A DNA stretch of 37,004 nucleotides, taken from assembly GCA_041946965.1 (NCBI GenBank), contig JBHGBM010000056.1, positions 1 through 37,004 on the forward strand, read 5' to 3'. Position numbers and translations under genes: made by a program. A model generated the notes under the pieces. That model worked only from the letters and a program-made list of their open reading frames with translations. It did not search any database and was not told the origin of the DNA. This DNA comes from JBHGBM01 sp041946965 (GTDB lineage: Bacteria > Acidobacteriota > Terriglobia > Bryobacterales > Bryobacteraceae). Below, one piece after another: positions 8,871 to 17,076 of the stretch; the first letter of the stretch is position 1; each line of letters opens with the position of its first letter.

Positions 8871-9482
8871 CTAAGAGTCGTTCGCCTTGCGGACCTTCAC
8901 AAACTCCAGTTCCGCCTGCTTGGGGATTCCCGGCTCGAAACAACGGCGGCACCGCGCTTCGTACATGTCGGCGGCTCCCACCACGATCAGGTCGTCGGAG
9001 CCGCGCAGGCGCTGCGTGTGTTTGGCGGGGTTGCCGCAGCGCATGCAGATGGCCAGCGTCTTGGTGATGGATTCGGCCAGGCACAGCAGGTCGGGGATGG
9101 GGGTGAACGGCCGGCCCAGGTAGTCGGTGTCCAGGCCCGCTATGACCACCTGCTTGCCGCTGTCGGCCAGGCGCTGCGCCACGTCCACCAGCCCCGTTCC
9201 CATGAAGTTGGCTTCGTCCACGCCGATGACTTCCGAGCGCCAGTCCAGGCGGTCCAGGATGTCGCCGGCGTCCTTCACCACCTCGGAGGGCATCCGCAGG
9301 TCGCCGTGGGAGACGATCTCGTCGTCGGAATAGCGCGTGTCGATCACCGGTTTGAAGACCTGCACGCGCTTGCGGGCGATCATGGCGCGGCGCAGACGCC
9401 GGATCAGTTCTTCGCTCTTGCCCGAGAACATGGGGCCGCAGATCACCTCGATCCAGCCGATGTTGCCCGTCAGGATGTCCAT
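8871..9482 (-). CDS. tdk: Thymidine kinase (type II)
   Basis: The protein has 203 residues, the usual family length, if started at the internal ATG giving MDILTGNIGWIEVICGPMFS. Walker A is GPMFSGKS (16-23). The catalytic Glu is E90 in VDEANF, where many family members have DEAQF. Zinc ligands are C146, C149, C178 and C181 (CMRC and CRRC). It phosphorylates thymidine with ATP in the cytoplasmic pyrimidine salvage pathway. The frame is open further upstream to 9593, but that extension would overlap the divergent peptidase start at 9545 and resembles no family member. The gene is divergent from the peptidase across 62 bases. No good Shine-Dalgarno sequence is visible. Confidence 0.95.
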   Translation of the reverse strand: MDILTGNIGWIEVICGPMFSGKSEELIRRLRRAMIARKRVQVFKPVIDTRYSDDEIVSHGDLRMPSEVVKDAGDILDRLDWRSEVIGVDEANFMGTGLVDVAQRLADSGKQVVIAGLDTDYLGRPFTPIPDLLCLAESITKTLAICMRCGNPAKHTQRLRGSDDLIVVGAADMYEARCRRCFEPGIPKQAELEFVKVRKANDS

Positions 9483-9532
9483 AGAACAGTTCAGGATGGC
9501 ATATCTCGCGCCGCCCGCGCAAAGCCTGACGC

Positions 9533-9538
9533 TACAAT
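9533..9538 (+). promoter_or_regulatory. Candidate -10 element (TACAAT) for a leaderless peptidase mRNA
   Basis: TACAAT ends six bases before the ATG at 9545, so a start seven bases past the hexamer would fall on the A of the ATG. A GGAGG directly abuts the ATG with zero spacing, too close to act normally as a ribosome site. No convincing -35 element is visible. This is a prediction from spacing only. Confidence 0.4.
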
Positions 9539-9544
9539 CGGAGG

Positions 9545-11689
9545 ATGCTCCGCCGTTCGCTCGCGCTCTACGCGTTATCCGCTGCGCTGGCACTCGCCGC
9601 CGGGAAGAAGCCGGTCACGCTGGAGTCCCTCTCCACGGCTCAAAGGCCGCGCGGACCCGCCGGCATCGTCTGGGCGCCGGACGGCAAGCGTTTCGCCTAC
9701 CGCGAGGGCCGCTCCATCCGGCTCTACGACGCCCCCACCGGACAGAAGAAAGAGCTGATCTCCCTCGAGGCGCTGGGGCAGAAAGCCGTGAAACCGGTGG
9801 CGCCGGAGCGGTTCGCGTGGGAAAACCGGCGCGTCACGGAGCAGGAGTTTCAGTGGGCGGCATCCGGCAAGGAACTGCTGATCCTGGCCTCGGGCGACCT
9901 GTTCCTGCTCCACACCGATACCGGCGTGGCGGACCAGCTTACCGCCACCGCGGAGCGCGAGCGCGATCCCAAGCTCTCGCCGGACGCGCGCCGCATCAGT
10001 TTCCGCAGCGGGCATGACCTGTACGTGCTGGATATCGCCTCGCGCAAGACCACGCGGCTCACGCACGACGGCTCCGCCACGCTGCTCAACGGCGAGCTCG
10101 ATTGGGTCTACCCCGAGGAACTGGAGCTCGGCACCGCGCACTGGTGGTCGCCGGACGGCAGAAGTGTCGCCTACCTGCAATTCGACGTCAGCCGCGAGCC
10201 GGCCTTCCCGCAAGTGGACCTGCTGCCGAGGCCGGCGCGTCTGGAGCCCGAACGTTACCCCAAGCCCGGCACGCCGAACCCGGATGTGCGGCTCGGCATC
10301 GTGCCCGCCGCCGGGGGCGCCACGCGCTGGATCGACCTCGGCGACACCCGCGACGCGCTGCTGGCTCGCGTGGCGTGGTCGCCCGCCGGGATGCTCACCG
10401 CGCAGCGCCTCAACCGGATTCAGAACCGCCTCGACCTGCACCTGATCGACCCCGCCTCGGGCTCGGCGAAAATCCTCCTCAGCGAGCGCGACCCGTACTG
10501 GGTGAACGTGAACGATGCGCTCCGCTTTCTGAAAGACGGCAAGCGTTTCGTGTGGGGCAGCGAGCGCGACGGTTTCCTGCACCTCTACCTGTACGGCACG
10601 GACGGAAAGCTGGAGCGGCAGATCACGCGCGGGCAGTGGGAGGTCACCGAGGTGGCCGGGGTGGATGAAGCCGCGCGCGAGGTGTATTACGTGAGCACGG
10701 AGCAGAGCCCGCTCGAACGGCATCTCTACCGCATCGGGCTGAACGGCAAAGACAAGCGGCGCCTCAGCGTAACGGCGGGAACCCACGCCATCCGCATGTC
10801 ACCCACCTGCGATTACTACATGGACAGCGCTTCCAGCCTCACCGCCCCGGCCCGCCAGGCGCTGCACACACGCGACGGCGCCGAGGTCCGCGTGTTCCAG
10901 GAGGCCGCGCCGCAGCAGCATGAGATCCTGCCCACCGAGATCCTGACCGTGAAGGCCGCCGGAGGCACCCCGCTCTACGCGCGCCTGATCAAGCCGGCCG
11001 GGTTCAAGGCGGGCGTGAAATACCCGGCCATCGTGATGGTGTACGGCGGTCCGCACGCACAATCGGTGCGCAACGCGTGGAGCGGAGCCACGTGGGACCA
11101 GGCATTGGCGCAGCGAGGCTTTGTCATCTGGCAACTGGACAACCGCGGCTCGGCGGGACGCGGCCACGCCTTCGAATCCAAGGTGTTCCGCAATCTCGGC
11201 GCGCAGGAACTCGAAGACCAGAAGACCGGCGTGGCGCACCTCGTCTCACTCGGCTTCGTCGACCCGGCGCGCATCGGCATCTACGGCTGGAGCTACGGCG
11301 GTTACATGACGCTCTACTCCCTGGCGAATGCGCCCGGACTGTTCCGCGCAGGCATCGCCGGGGCGCCCGTCACGGACTGGCGCAACTACGACAGCATCTA
11401 CACCGAGCGTTACATGGGCCTGCCCGCGGAAAACCCGGAGGGTTACACGCGCAGCTCGCCCATCGGCAAGGCCGGCGACATCACCGCGCGTCTCATGCTG
11501 GTGCACAACTTCGAGGACGACAACGTCCACTTCCAGAACACCATGCAGATGGCGGACGCGCTCCAGCGCGCCAATAAGCGTTTCGAGATGATGATCTATC
11601 CGCAGAAAGCGCACGGCGTGACGGGTCCCGCGCGCAAACATCTGCTGGAGGCGACCACGGAGTTTTTCGAACGGAGCCTTAAACCATGA
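9545..11689 (+). CDS. Dipeptidyl-peptidase IV-like serine peptidase (S9B)
   Basis: The protein has 714 residues with a Sec signal (LALYALSAALALAAG, cleavage near 20). An eight-bladed beta-propeller (DPPIV_N) spans roughly 40-450 and a prolyl-oligopeptidase alpha/beta-hydrolase domain roughly 480-714. The nucleophile is S583 in GWSYGG, the acid lies in EDDNVH (657-662), and the catalytic His is H690 in KAHG. The paired glutamates that hold the substrate N-terminus are E191-E192 in DWVYPEE. The enzyme releases X-Pro or X-Ala dipeptides from peptides in the periplasm. The stop overlaps the next start as ATGA, so it is coupled to the heparinase-like gene. The mix of peptidase and polysaccharide lyase suggests use of glycoprotein or proteoglycan-like material, which is an inference. 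Confidence 0.95.
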   Translation: MLRRSLALYALSAALALAAGKKPVTLESLSTAQRPRGPAGIVWAPDGKRFAYREGRSIRLYDAPTGQKKELISLEALGQKAVKPVAPERFAWENRRVTEQEFQWAASGKELLILASGDLFLLHTDTGVADQLTATAERERDPKLSPDARRISFRSGHDLYVLDIASRKTTRLTHDGSATLLNGELDWVYPEELELGTAHWWSPDGRSVAYLQFDVSREPAFPQVDLLPRPARLEPERYPKPGTPNPDVRLGIVPAAGGATRWIDLGDTRDALLARVAWSPAGMLTAQRLNRIQNRLDLHLIDPASGSAKILLSERDPYWVNVNDALRFLKDGKRFVWGSERDGFLHLYLYGTDGKLERQITRGQWEVTEVAGVDEAAREVYYVSTEQSPLERHLYRIGLNGKDKRRLSVTAGTHAIRMSPTCDYYMDSASSLTAPARQALHTRDGAEVRVFQEAAPQQHEILPTEILTVKAAGGTPLYARLIKPAGFKAGVKYPAIVMVYGGPHAQSVRNAWSGATWDQALAQRGFVIWQLDNRGSAGRGHAFESKVFRNLGAQELEDQKTGVAHLVSLGFVDPARIGIYGWSYGGYMTLYSLANAPGLFRAGIAGAPVTDWRNYDSIYTERYMGLPAENPEGYTRSSPIGKAGDITARLMLVHNFEDDNVHFQNTMQMADALQRANKRFEMMIYPQKAHGVTGPARKHLLEATTEFFERSLKP

Positions 11690-13524
11690 TGCACGTCCTC
11701 ATCGCCCTTGCCGCGCTGAACTGGCTGCTGGTGGATTCCAGCGAGGTGGAGGCGGCCCGGGAAAAAGCCGCGCGCCACGCCTGGGCGCGGGCGGCGCTCG
11801 ACCGCGTTCTGGCTGACGCGGACCGGGCGTTGAAGAGCCCCATTGACATTCCCGCCCGCGGCGGGCAGTGGCCGCACTGGTACAGTTGCCCCCGGGACGG
11901 CGTTACGCTGCGCGCCGCATCTCCCACCGGACACCGCTGTCCGAAGTGCGGCGCCGTATACACGGGCGACCCGTACGATGCCGTGGCGCTCTACCGCGTA
12001 CACTTGTCCAACAGCCGGGCGGTTCGCGATCTCGCGCTGGCCTACCGCTTAGCCGGCAAGGAAGAGTATGCCGCGCGCGCGCGTGAACTGCTGCTCGGCT
12101 ACGCGCAGCGGTACGGAACCTACGCGCTGCACAACACGCGCGGCGAACCAAAGGTGGGCGGCGGGCGCATCATGGCGCAGACTCTCGACGAAGCCGTGTG
12201 GCTTATCCCCGTCGCGTGGGGATACTCGATGGTGCGCGAAACGCTCGCGCCGGAGGACCGCGCCCGGGTGGAGCGCGATTTGCTGCTGCCCGCGGCGGAG
12301 GTGATCCGCGCGCACCGCATGGGCATCCACAACATACAGTGCTGGAAGAACAGCGCGGTGGGGGTGGTGGGATTTGCCACCGGCAACCAGGAACTGGTGC
12401 GAGAGGCCATCGACGACGCCGAGCGCGGCTTCCGCGCACAGATCGCGCGCGGCGTCACCGCCGCCGGTCTCTGGTTCGAAGGTTCGCTCGGCTATCACCG
12501 GTATACGATGGACGCGCTCTGGCCGCTGGCCGAAGCCGCGCGGCGCGCGGGAATCGACCTGTACACGGAACGGTACCGCAGCCTCTACCAGGCTCCGCTC
12601 GCGCTGGCGCTCCCCAATGGCGATGCGCCCGGCTTTAACGACAACAGCGGCGGCAACGTCGCGGCCGCCGCGCCGCTCTACGAACTGGCCTACGCGCGAT
12701 GGAAGACGCCGGCCTACGGAAGCCTGGCCGCGCGGTCCAGCCGCGACTCCGTGCAGGCGCTGCTTTATGGCGCGGAACAGCCGCCCTCCGGTCCGATGAT
12801 CCCCACGGAAAGCACGCTGCTGGACGAGGCGGGCTTCGCGGTGCTGCGTTCGCCGGGCGTTGCCATCGCACAGCGCTTCGGGATGCACGGAGGCAGCCAC
12901 GGGCACCCGGACAAGCTGAACATCGTAACCTACGGCGCGGGGCGGACGTGGGGGCTCGACCCGGGCTCCATCAACTACGGTGTCCCGCTGCACCGCGAGT
13001 GGTACCGCAGCACCATCGCGCACAACACGGTGGCGGTGGACGAGGGGCTGCAAGACAACACGGACGGCAAACTCGTACGGTGGGAGAACAACACGCTGGA
13101 AACTTCAGCGGACGGTGTGTACCCCGGCGTAGCACTGCGGCGAACCGTCGAGTTGAAGGGGACGCGCGCGAAGGACCGCTTCGAGTGCCGCTCGGAGGCG
13201 GCGCACGTGTACGACTGGGCGTTCCATGCGGCGGGCAAGGTCACCACCTCGCTGGCGCTCGTGCCGCGACCCGGCCCGCTCGGGAGTGCGAACGGCTACC
13301 AGCACATCAACAGCGTATCGGCCGCGCGCACCGACTCGACCTTCTGGGTGCGTTGGGAGCGCGACGGCGCGCGGCTCACTCTGCGCATGGAAGGCGCCCC
13401 GGAGACCGAGGTCTTCCTCGGCGAAGGCCCGGGCCGCGACCCGGCCGGCCGCGTCCCGGTCCTGGTGGTGCGGCGGCGGGGGCAGTCCGCGGTGTTCGCG
13501 GCGGTACACGAATTCGGTGAGTGA
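11686..13524 (+). CDS. Heparinase II/III-like polysaccharide lyase with N-terminal zinc-ribbon-like motif
   Basis: The protein has 612 residues. A weakly hydrophobic N-terminus (VLIALAALNWLLV) may be a signal peptide. Residues C68, H83, C85 and C88 (SCPRDG... then HRCPKCGAVY) look like a metal-binding ribbon. An (alpha/alpha) toroid follows with HNIQCWKNSA and EGSLGYHRYTMDALW, holding likely catalytic Asn, Tyr and His. The heparinase II/III beta-sandwich starts near 380 with HGGSHGHPDKLN and STIAHNTVAVD. Family members cleave uronic-acid polysaccharides by beta-elimination in the periplasm. The polymer here is unknown; alginate or glycosaminoglycan-like substrates are both possible. The start overlaps the peptidase stop (ATGA), and an adjacent second ATG (11689) is an alternative. 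Confidence 0.88.
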   Translation: MMHVLIALAALNWLLVDSSEVEAAREKAARHAWARAALDRVLADADRALKSPIDIPARGGQWPHWYSCPRDGVTLRAASPTGHRCPKCGAVYTGDPYDAVALYRVHLSNSRAVRDLALAYRLAGKEEYAARARELLLGYAQRYGTYALHNTRGEPKVGGGRIMAQTLDEAVWLIPVAWGYSMVRETLAPEDRARVERDLLLPAAEVIRAHRMGIHNIQCWKNSAVGVVGFATGNQELVREAIDDAERGFRAQIARGVTAAGLWFEGSLGYHRYTMDALWPLAEAARRAGIDLYTERYRSLYQAPLALALPNGDAPGFNDNSGGNVAAAAPLYELAYARWKTPAYGSLAARSSRDSVQALLYGAEQPPSGPMIPTESTLLDEAGFAVLRSPGVAIAQRFGMHGGSHGHPDKLNIVTYGAGRTWGLDPGSINYGVPLHREWYRSTIAHNTVAVDEGLQDNTDGKLVRWENNTLETSADGVYPGVALRRTVELKGTRAKDRFECRSEAAHVYDWAFHAAGKVTTSLALVPRPGPLGSANGYQHINSVSAARTDSTFWVRWERDGARLTLRMEGAPETEVFLGEGPGRDPAGRVPVLVVRRRGQSAVFAAVHEFGE

Positions 13525-14137
13525 CCTCATCCCGCTTTTCGGCCTGGTCGCCGCGGCGGTGGCGATCTACGTCCTGCGCGAACGCCGCCGGCGGCGCACG
13601 GAGATCCGCCCGCGCTTCCCGGGAATCACCATGGAGGAGGCGCTGGCCATCGCCCCGGTGGACGGCGATACGCGTGAGCTGCTGCTCGAAATCGAGCGCC
13701 GCGCGCTGGCCTCGGACAACCCGCGGCTGGCGATTCGCAACGCCATCCTGCGCCACGCGGCCGTGGCGCTGCACCTGGAAGCCATCGCCGCGCTGGGGGA
13801 AGATGAGCGCCGCCTGCTGCTGAAGGGGTACGAGCCCGGCATGGACGCGCTGCTGCGGACTGCGCTCGAATCCTCGGAAGCGGCGTGGAGGTCGCTGCGC
13901 GAATACGCGCGCCTCAAGTACGACGACGCCGTTCCGGGCGACTGGTTCGACCGCTTTCTTCACCAGGCGCGGCCATACATCCGCGAAAAGGTGCGGCTGG
14001 CGCGCGATTACCTGCTGCAACTCGACCCCGCCGCCGGGCGCTTCGCCGAAATCTACGACGCGCTGCTTCAGGAGTTGCGGGAGGGGTCGCTGGCCGCACC
14101 GGCCAAGAAACGCTTCCCGCCCCCGGACGTGGCGTAG
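13517..14137 (+). CDS. Unknown single-pass membrane protein with helical cytoplasmic-type domain
   Basis: I do not recognise this family. The GTG start at 13517 lies inside the last codons of the lyase (8-base overlap) and gives 206 residues. A single hydrophobic helix (SDLIPLFGLVAAAVAIYVL, about 2-20) is followed by a strongly basic RERRRRR stretch, predicting N-out/C-in topology. The rest is an all-helical, charge-rich domain (ITMEEALAIAP..., KGYEPGMDALLRTALESSE, DWFDRFLHQARPYI). No Cys or catalytic motif stands out. Overlap with the lyase suggests one operon with the peptidase and lyase. The frame is open far upstream in the lyase sequence, but that part is a shadow. It could be an adaptor or a chaperone-like helical scaffold. 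Confidence 0.75.
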   Translation: MSDLIPLFGLVAAAVAIYVLRERRRRRTEIRPRFPGITMEEALAIAPVDGDTRELLLEIERRALASDNPRLAIRNAILRHAAVALHLEAIAALGEDERRLLLKGYEPGMDALLRTALESSEAAWRSLREYARLKYDDAVPGDWFDRFLHQARPYIREKVRLARDYLLQLDPAAGRFAEIYDALLQELREGSLAAPAKKRFPPPDVA

Positions 14138-14204
14138 CACTGGAAAGACCCGGAATTGTCCCCCTGGTGCATTTGTTGGGATGATGTGGGCTGGCGCTGG
14201 TCGC

Positions 14205-14798
14205 TCACCCTTCGTCCAAACCGGCTTCCGGCGCGTCATTCTCTATGTAGTCCGACCACTCTTCGGGAGTATTGCAATTGCGGAACACCGCATCGCTGGC
14301 AAAATGGCGGATTTGGAGCCCGGCGCCTGCCAGGCCCTCGGCAACCTTGCGCACGCCGCGCTCGAGCGCCGCCTCGGCAAACGGAAGGCAGCGGGCGTGA
14401 TACACGGCGCACAGCGGCTCCGGCACGCCGGAGGGTCCGGCGGGCAACAGTGCCGCCGCCCCGACCCTGTTCGCGAGCTCGAACAATTCGCGCAGGAACT
14501 CCACCGTGATGGCAGGCATGTCGCAGGCGAGCACCAGGTTCCACTCGGCGGAAGTGTGGCGCAGCGCGGTGCAGATGCCGCCCAGCGGACCCTCGCCGGG
14601 GAAATCGTCCGGGATTACGGGCAGCCCCAGGGTAACGTAACGCGCCGGGTCGCCCACCAGCGCCACGGTTCCGGCGGCCGCGGCGGCCGCGGCGGCGACG
14701 TGCAGCACCAGGGGACGGCCGCGCAACAGCAGCAGGGCCTTATCCCGGCGCATCCGCCGGCTATGTCCGCCCACCAGCACGTACCCGGCCCGGGTCAC
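14205..14798 (-). CDS. mobA: Molybdenum cofactor guanylyltransferase (MobA-like)
   Basis: The protein has 197 residues and starts with GTG. The nucleotide-binding signature is LVGGHSRRMRRDKALL (8-23); the usual RMGxDK has Arg in place of Gly. Further family marks are PDDFPGEGPLGGICTAL and the metal-binding LACDMP. MobA transfers GMP from GTP to molybdopterin to make the guanine dinucleotide cofactor of DMSO-reductase-family enzymes. Such an enzyme is encoded at 26842-28818, a sensible client although 12 kb away. Helix 1 contains eight consecutive alanines (about 35-42), encoded by a GCG/GCC run. The gene is convergent with the unknown membrane protein across 67 featureless bases and divergent from the transglycosylase. 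Confidence 0.88.
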   Translation of the reverse strand: MTRAGYVLVGGHSRRMRRDKALLLLRGRPLVLHVAAAAAAAAGTVALVGDPARYVTLGLPVIPDDFPGEGPLGGICTALRHTSAEWNLVLACDMPAITVEFLRELFELANRVGAAALLPAGPSGVPEPLCAVYHARCLPFAEAALERGVRKVAEGLAGAGLQIRHFASDAVFRNCNTPEEWSDYIENDAPEAGLDEG

Positions 14799-14832
14799 CG
14801 AAAAATGGTAACATTTTAGGTGATTTGGCCGT

Positions 14833-14838
14833 TATAAT
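14833..14838 (+). promoter_or_regulatory. Candidate -10 element (TATAAT) for the cell-wall operon
   Basis: A perfect TATAAT lies 20 bases before the transglycosylase ATG at 14859, in the 60-base divergent gap with mobA. The predicted transcript leader is only about 14 bases, with a GGGGGG run as the only purine-rich site. No good -35 sits at 16-18 bases upstream. Confidence 0.5.
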
Positions 14839-14858
14839 AGGGGGGATAAAACACGGTA

Positions 14859-15605
14859 ATGTGGTTTTGTTTTAGGACGGTTGCGGGTCTGGCGGCCGTG
14901 GCGGCGTCACTGGCGGCCGGATCTCCGTCCGCGGGCCGCGTTACCCTGGTGGTCCGGCCGGATTCGCGCTCGGGCAAGTTGGTGCGCGCGGCCGTGGTGG
15001 CGCCGCGCCTCGTGGCGTCGCCCGTAATCGCGCCCAAACCGGCGGAAGTCCCCGCCCCGGCCGCGGCGGCGAAGCCCGCGCCGCCCGCCAACCTGCGCGA
15101 AGCCATCGACCAGATCGCCGCCGAGCACGCCCTCCCCGCCGGACTGGTGCATTCGGTGATCAAGGTGGAGAGCAACTACAACGCGCACGCCATCTCGCCC
15201 AAGGGTGCGCTGGGAATGATGCAGTTGATCCCCTCGACGGCGCGCCGGTTCGGCGTCTCCAACGCATTCAACCCCGTGGAGAACATCAAGGGCGGAACGC
15301 GCTACCTGCGCTATCTGCTGAACATGTTCAACGGGAACACCGCCCTGGCGCTGGCGGCGTACAACGCCGGCGAGCACAATGTGCTCCGTTACGGCGGCGT
15401 GCCTCCCTTCAGCGAGACCCGCAACTACCTGATCCAGGTGAAGCGCAGGCTGGAAGAACTGAGCAGGTCCAGCCGGCCGGCGCAGGCGGCGGCCTCCGAT
15501 CCGCAACACGAGACCAGGGAAGTGAAACCTGTACAGGTCCAGAACCGCATTCACGAGATCACGGACGCGAGCGGGAAAGTGTATTACGTCTCGCGGCAGG
15601 ATTAG
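14859..15605 (+). CDS. Lytic transglycosylase (SLT domain)
   Basis: The protein has 248 residues. A signal peptide (FRTVAGLAAVAASLAAGSPS, about 5-24) and an Ala/Pro-rich linker (45-77) lead to the SLT domain at about 80-200. The catalytic Glu is E104 in IKVESNYNA; the motifs GMMQLIPSTA (119-128) and ALAAYNAGEHNV (164-175) complete the family pattern. It cleaves the MurNAc-GlcNAc bond of peptidoglycan in the periplasm, forming 1,6-anhydro ends. The tail holds YYVSRQD. It is followed after one base by an amidase, so the pair attacks both glycan strands and stem peptides. The low-complexity linker probably spaces the domain from the membrane or envelope. Confidence 0.94.
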   Translation: MWFCFRTVAGLAAVAASLAAGSPSAGRVTLVVRPDSRSGKLVRAAVVAPRLVASPVIAPKPAEVPAPAAAAKPAPPANLREAIDQIAAEHALPAGLVHSVIKVESNYNAHAISPKGALGMMQLIPSTARRFGVSNAFNPVENIKGGTRYLRYLLNMFNGNTALALAAYNAGEHNVLRYGGVPPFSETRNYLIQVKRRLEELSRSSRPAQAAASDPQHETREVKPVQVQNRIHEITDASGKVYYVSRQD

Positions 15606-15606
15606 G

Positions 15607-16866
15607 ATGCGAGCCCCGCTCACACTCGCGACTGCGCTGGCCGTGGCGGGGGGCCTTTCCGGCGCCGTGGTGCGGGTTACCTCGGTGCGCTCCTGGCCCA
15701 TGACGGAATCCACCCGCATCGTGGTGGAAGTCAGCGGCGAATTCGAGTACCGCTACGAACGCATTCCCAACCCGGACCGCGTCTTTTTCGATATCTCCCA
15801 GTCCCGGCCGTCCTTCGACGGCAAGCGAATTTACAACCAGGCCGTTGACGACCGGTTCTTCAAGCGCGTCCGGGTGGCCGAAACCGCGCCGGACGTCACG
15901 CGTGTCGTGATCGAGCTGCGGGAGGGGGTGGAATTCACCGCTTCGCGCATGTCGAATCCCCCGCGGCTGGTGGTGGAGTTGCGCCGCGCCGCACAGCCCG
16001 CCGCCGCTCCGCCGCCGGCCGTGACGCCCGAAGTGAAGCCCGAGTCTGTTGCGCCGGCCGCGGCGCCGCCGAAGCCCGAGCCGGCCAAGCCCAAGCCCGC
16101 CGAAGTGGCGAAGCCGGCCACGCGCCTGAGCGACGGGAAAGCGTCGATGATCCGCGCGCTCGGCCTGAAGCTCAGCCGCGTGGTCATCGACCCGGGGCAC
16201 GGCGGCCATGACCAGGGCACCGCCGGCGCACGTGGACTGATCGAGAAGGACCTGGTGCTGGACCTCGCACAACGGCTCGGCAAGATGATTCAGGAGCGTA
16301 TGGGCGCCGAGGTCGTCTACACGCGCACGGACGACACGTTTGTGCCGCTGGAGGCCCGTACGGAGCTCGCCAACGAGAAGAAAGCCGATCTGTTCCTCTC
16401 CCTGCATGCCAACTGGTCCACTTCGGCGCGCATTGCGGGCGTGGAGACGTTCTATGTGAACTTCACCACTTCGCGGGACGCGCTGGATGTGGCCGCGCGC
16501 GAGAACGCCAGCTCGCAGAAGTCGATTTCGGAGCTCGAAGACGTCCTCAAGAAGATCACGCGGCAGGAGAAGATCGAGGAGTCGCGCGAACTGGCCGGGC
16601 GCTTACAGACCGCGCTCTATTCCACTTCGGCCCGGTACATTCCCGGCTCGCGCAACCGCGGGGTGAAGAAGGCTCCTTTCGTGGTGCTGATCGGAGCGAA
16701 GATGCCTTCCGTGCTGGTCGAGGTCGGCTTTCTCAGCAACGCCCGCGAGGAGATGCAACTGAAGAGGCCCGACCACCGCCAGCGCGTGGCCGAGGCGCTT
16801 TATAGAGGGATCTCGCGCTACGCCGACGGGCTCAGCCATTTCCAGGTGGCTAAAGCGAAAGAGTAA
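15607..16866 (+). CDS. amiC: N-acetylmuramoyl-L-alanine amidase with AMIN domain
   Basis: The protein has 419 residues. A signal peptide (LTLATALAVAGGLSGA) is followed by an AMIN domain (about 22-120) that in known members targets the enzyme to the septum or to peptidoglycan. A Pro/Ala/Lys-rich linker (about 125-165) precedes the Amidase_3 domain (about 182-410). Zinc ligands are H198 in DPGHGG, E213 and H267 in SLHAN; the catalytic Glu is E372 in LVEVGFLSN. It removes stem peptides from peptidoglycan, usually for daughter-cell separation. The insert at about 300-335 (SQKSISELEDVLKKI) is the likely autoinhibitory helix region of AmiC-type enzymes, as judged by position only. It lies one base after the transglycosylase, and its stop shares a base with the next ATG (TAATG). 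The symbol is by family resemblance. Confidence 0.92.
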   Translation: MRAPLTLATALAVAGGLSGAVVRVTSVRSWPMTESTRIVVEVSGEFEYRYERIPNPDRVFFDISQSRPSFDGKRIYNQAVDDRFFKRVRVAETAPDVTRVVIELREGVEFTASRMSNPPRLVVELRRAAQPAAAPPPAVTPEVKPESVAPAAAPPKPEPAKPKPAEVAKPATRLSDGKASMIRALGLKLSRVVIDPGHGGHDQGTAGARGLIEKDLVLDLAQRLGKMIQERMGAEVVYTRTDDTFVPLEARTELANEKKADLFLSLHANWSTSARIAGVETFYVNFTTSRDALDVAARENASSQKSISELEDVLKKITRQEKIEESRELAGRLQTALYSTSARYIPGSRNRGVKKAPFVVLIGAKMPSVLVEVGFLSNAREEMQLKRPDHRQRVAEALYRGISRYADGLSHFQVAKAKE

Positions 16867-17075
16867 TGCGCGATTCCGAGAAAGACGGCCGCTACCGCCC
16901 GCGGTGCCCCAAGTGCGGGTGGCATAATACGCGGGTTTCGGCGCCGCACAGCATGCTGGACCACCTGTTGGCTACCTTCTCGCTGGCGGCATATCGTTGC
17001 CGCTCCTGCGGGGGCCGGTTTTACCGTCCGCGCCGGGATCCACGGCCCGTGGAACCGGAGGAGGCGGAAGAATAA
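16866..17075 (+). CDS. Small double-CxxC zinc-ribbon protein
   Basis: The protein has 69 residues. C14-x2-C17 (CPKC) and C45-x2-C48 (CRSC) form a zinc-ribbon pair separated by a short, partly hydrophobic segment (SMLDHLLATFSLAAY), with a basic RFYRPRRD after it and an acidic tail. The ATG overlaps the amidase stop by one base, so it is translated with the cell-wall operon. I do not recognise a named function; nucleic-acid or protein binding is possible. It ends one base before the convergent obg stop codon. Confidence 0.75.
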   Translation: MRDSEKDGRYRPRCPKCGWHNTRVSAPHSMLDHLLATFSLAAYRCRSCGGRFYRPRRDPRPVEPEEAEE

Positions 17076-17076
17076 G

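Noticed and set aside
14825..14838. TTGGCC as the -35 box for the TATAAT before the transglycosylase
   Set aside because: Only two bases separate the two hexamers, far below the needed 16-18.
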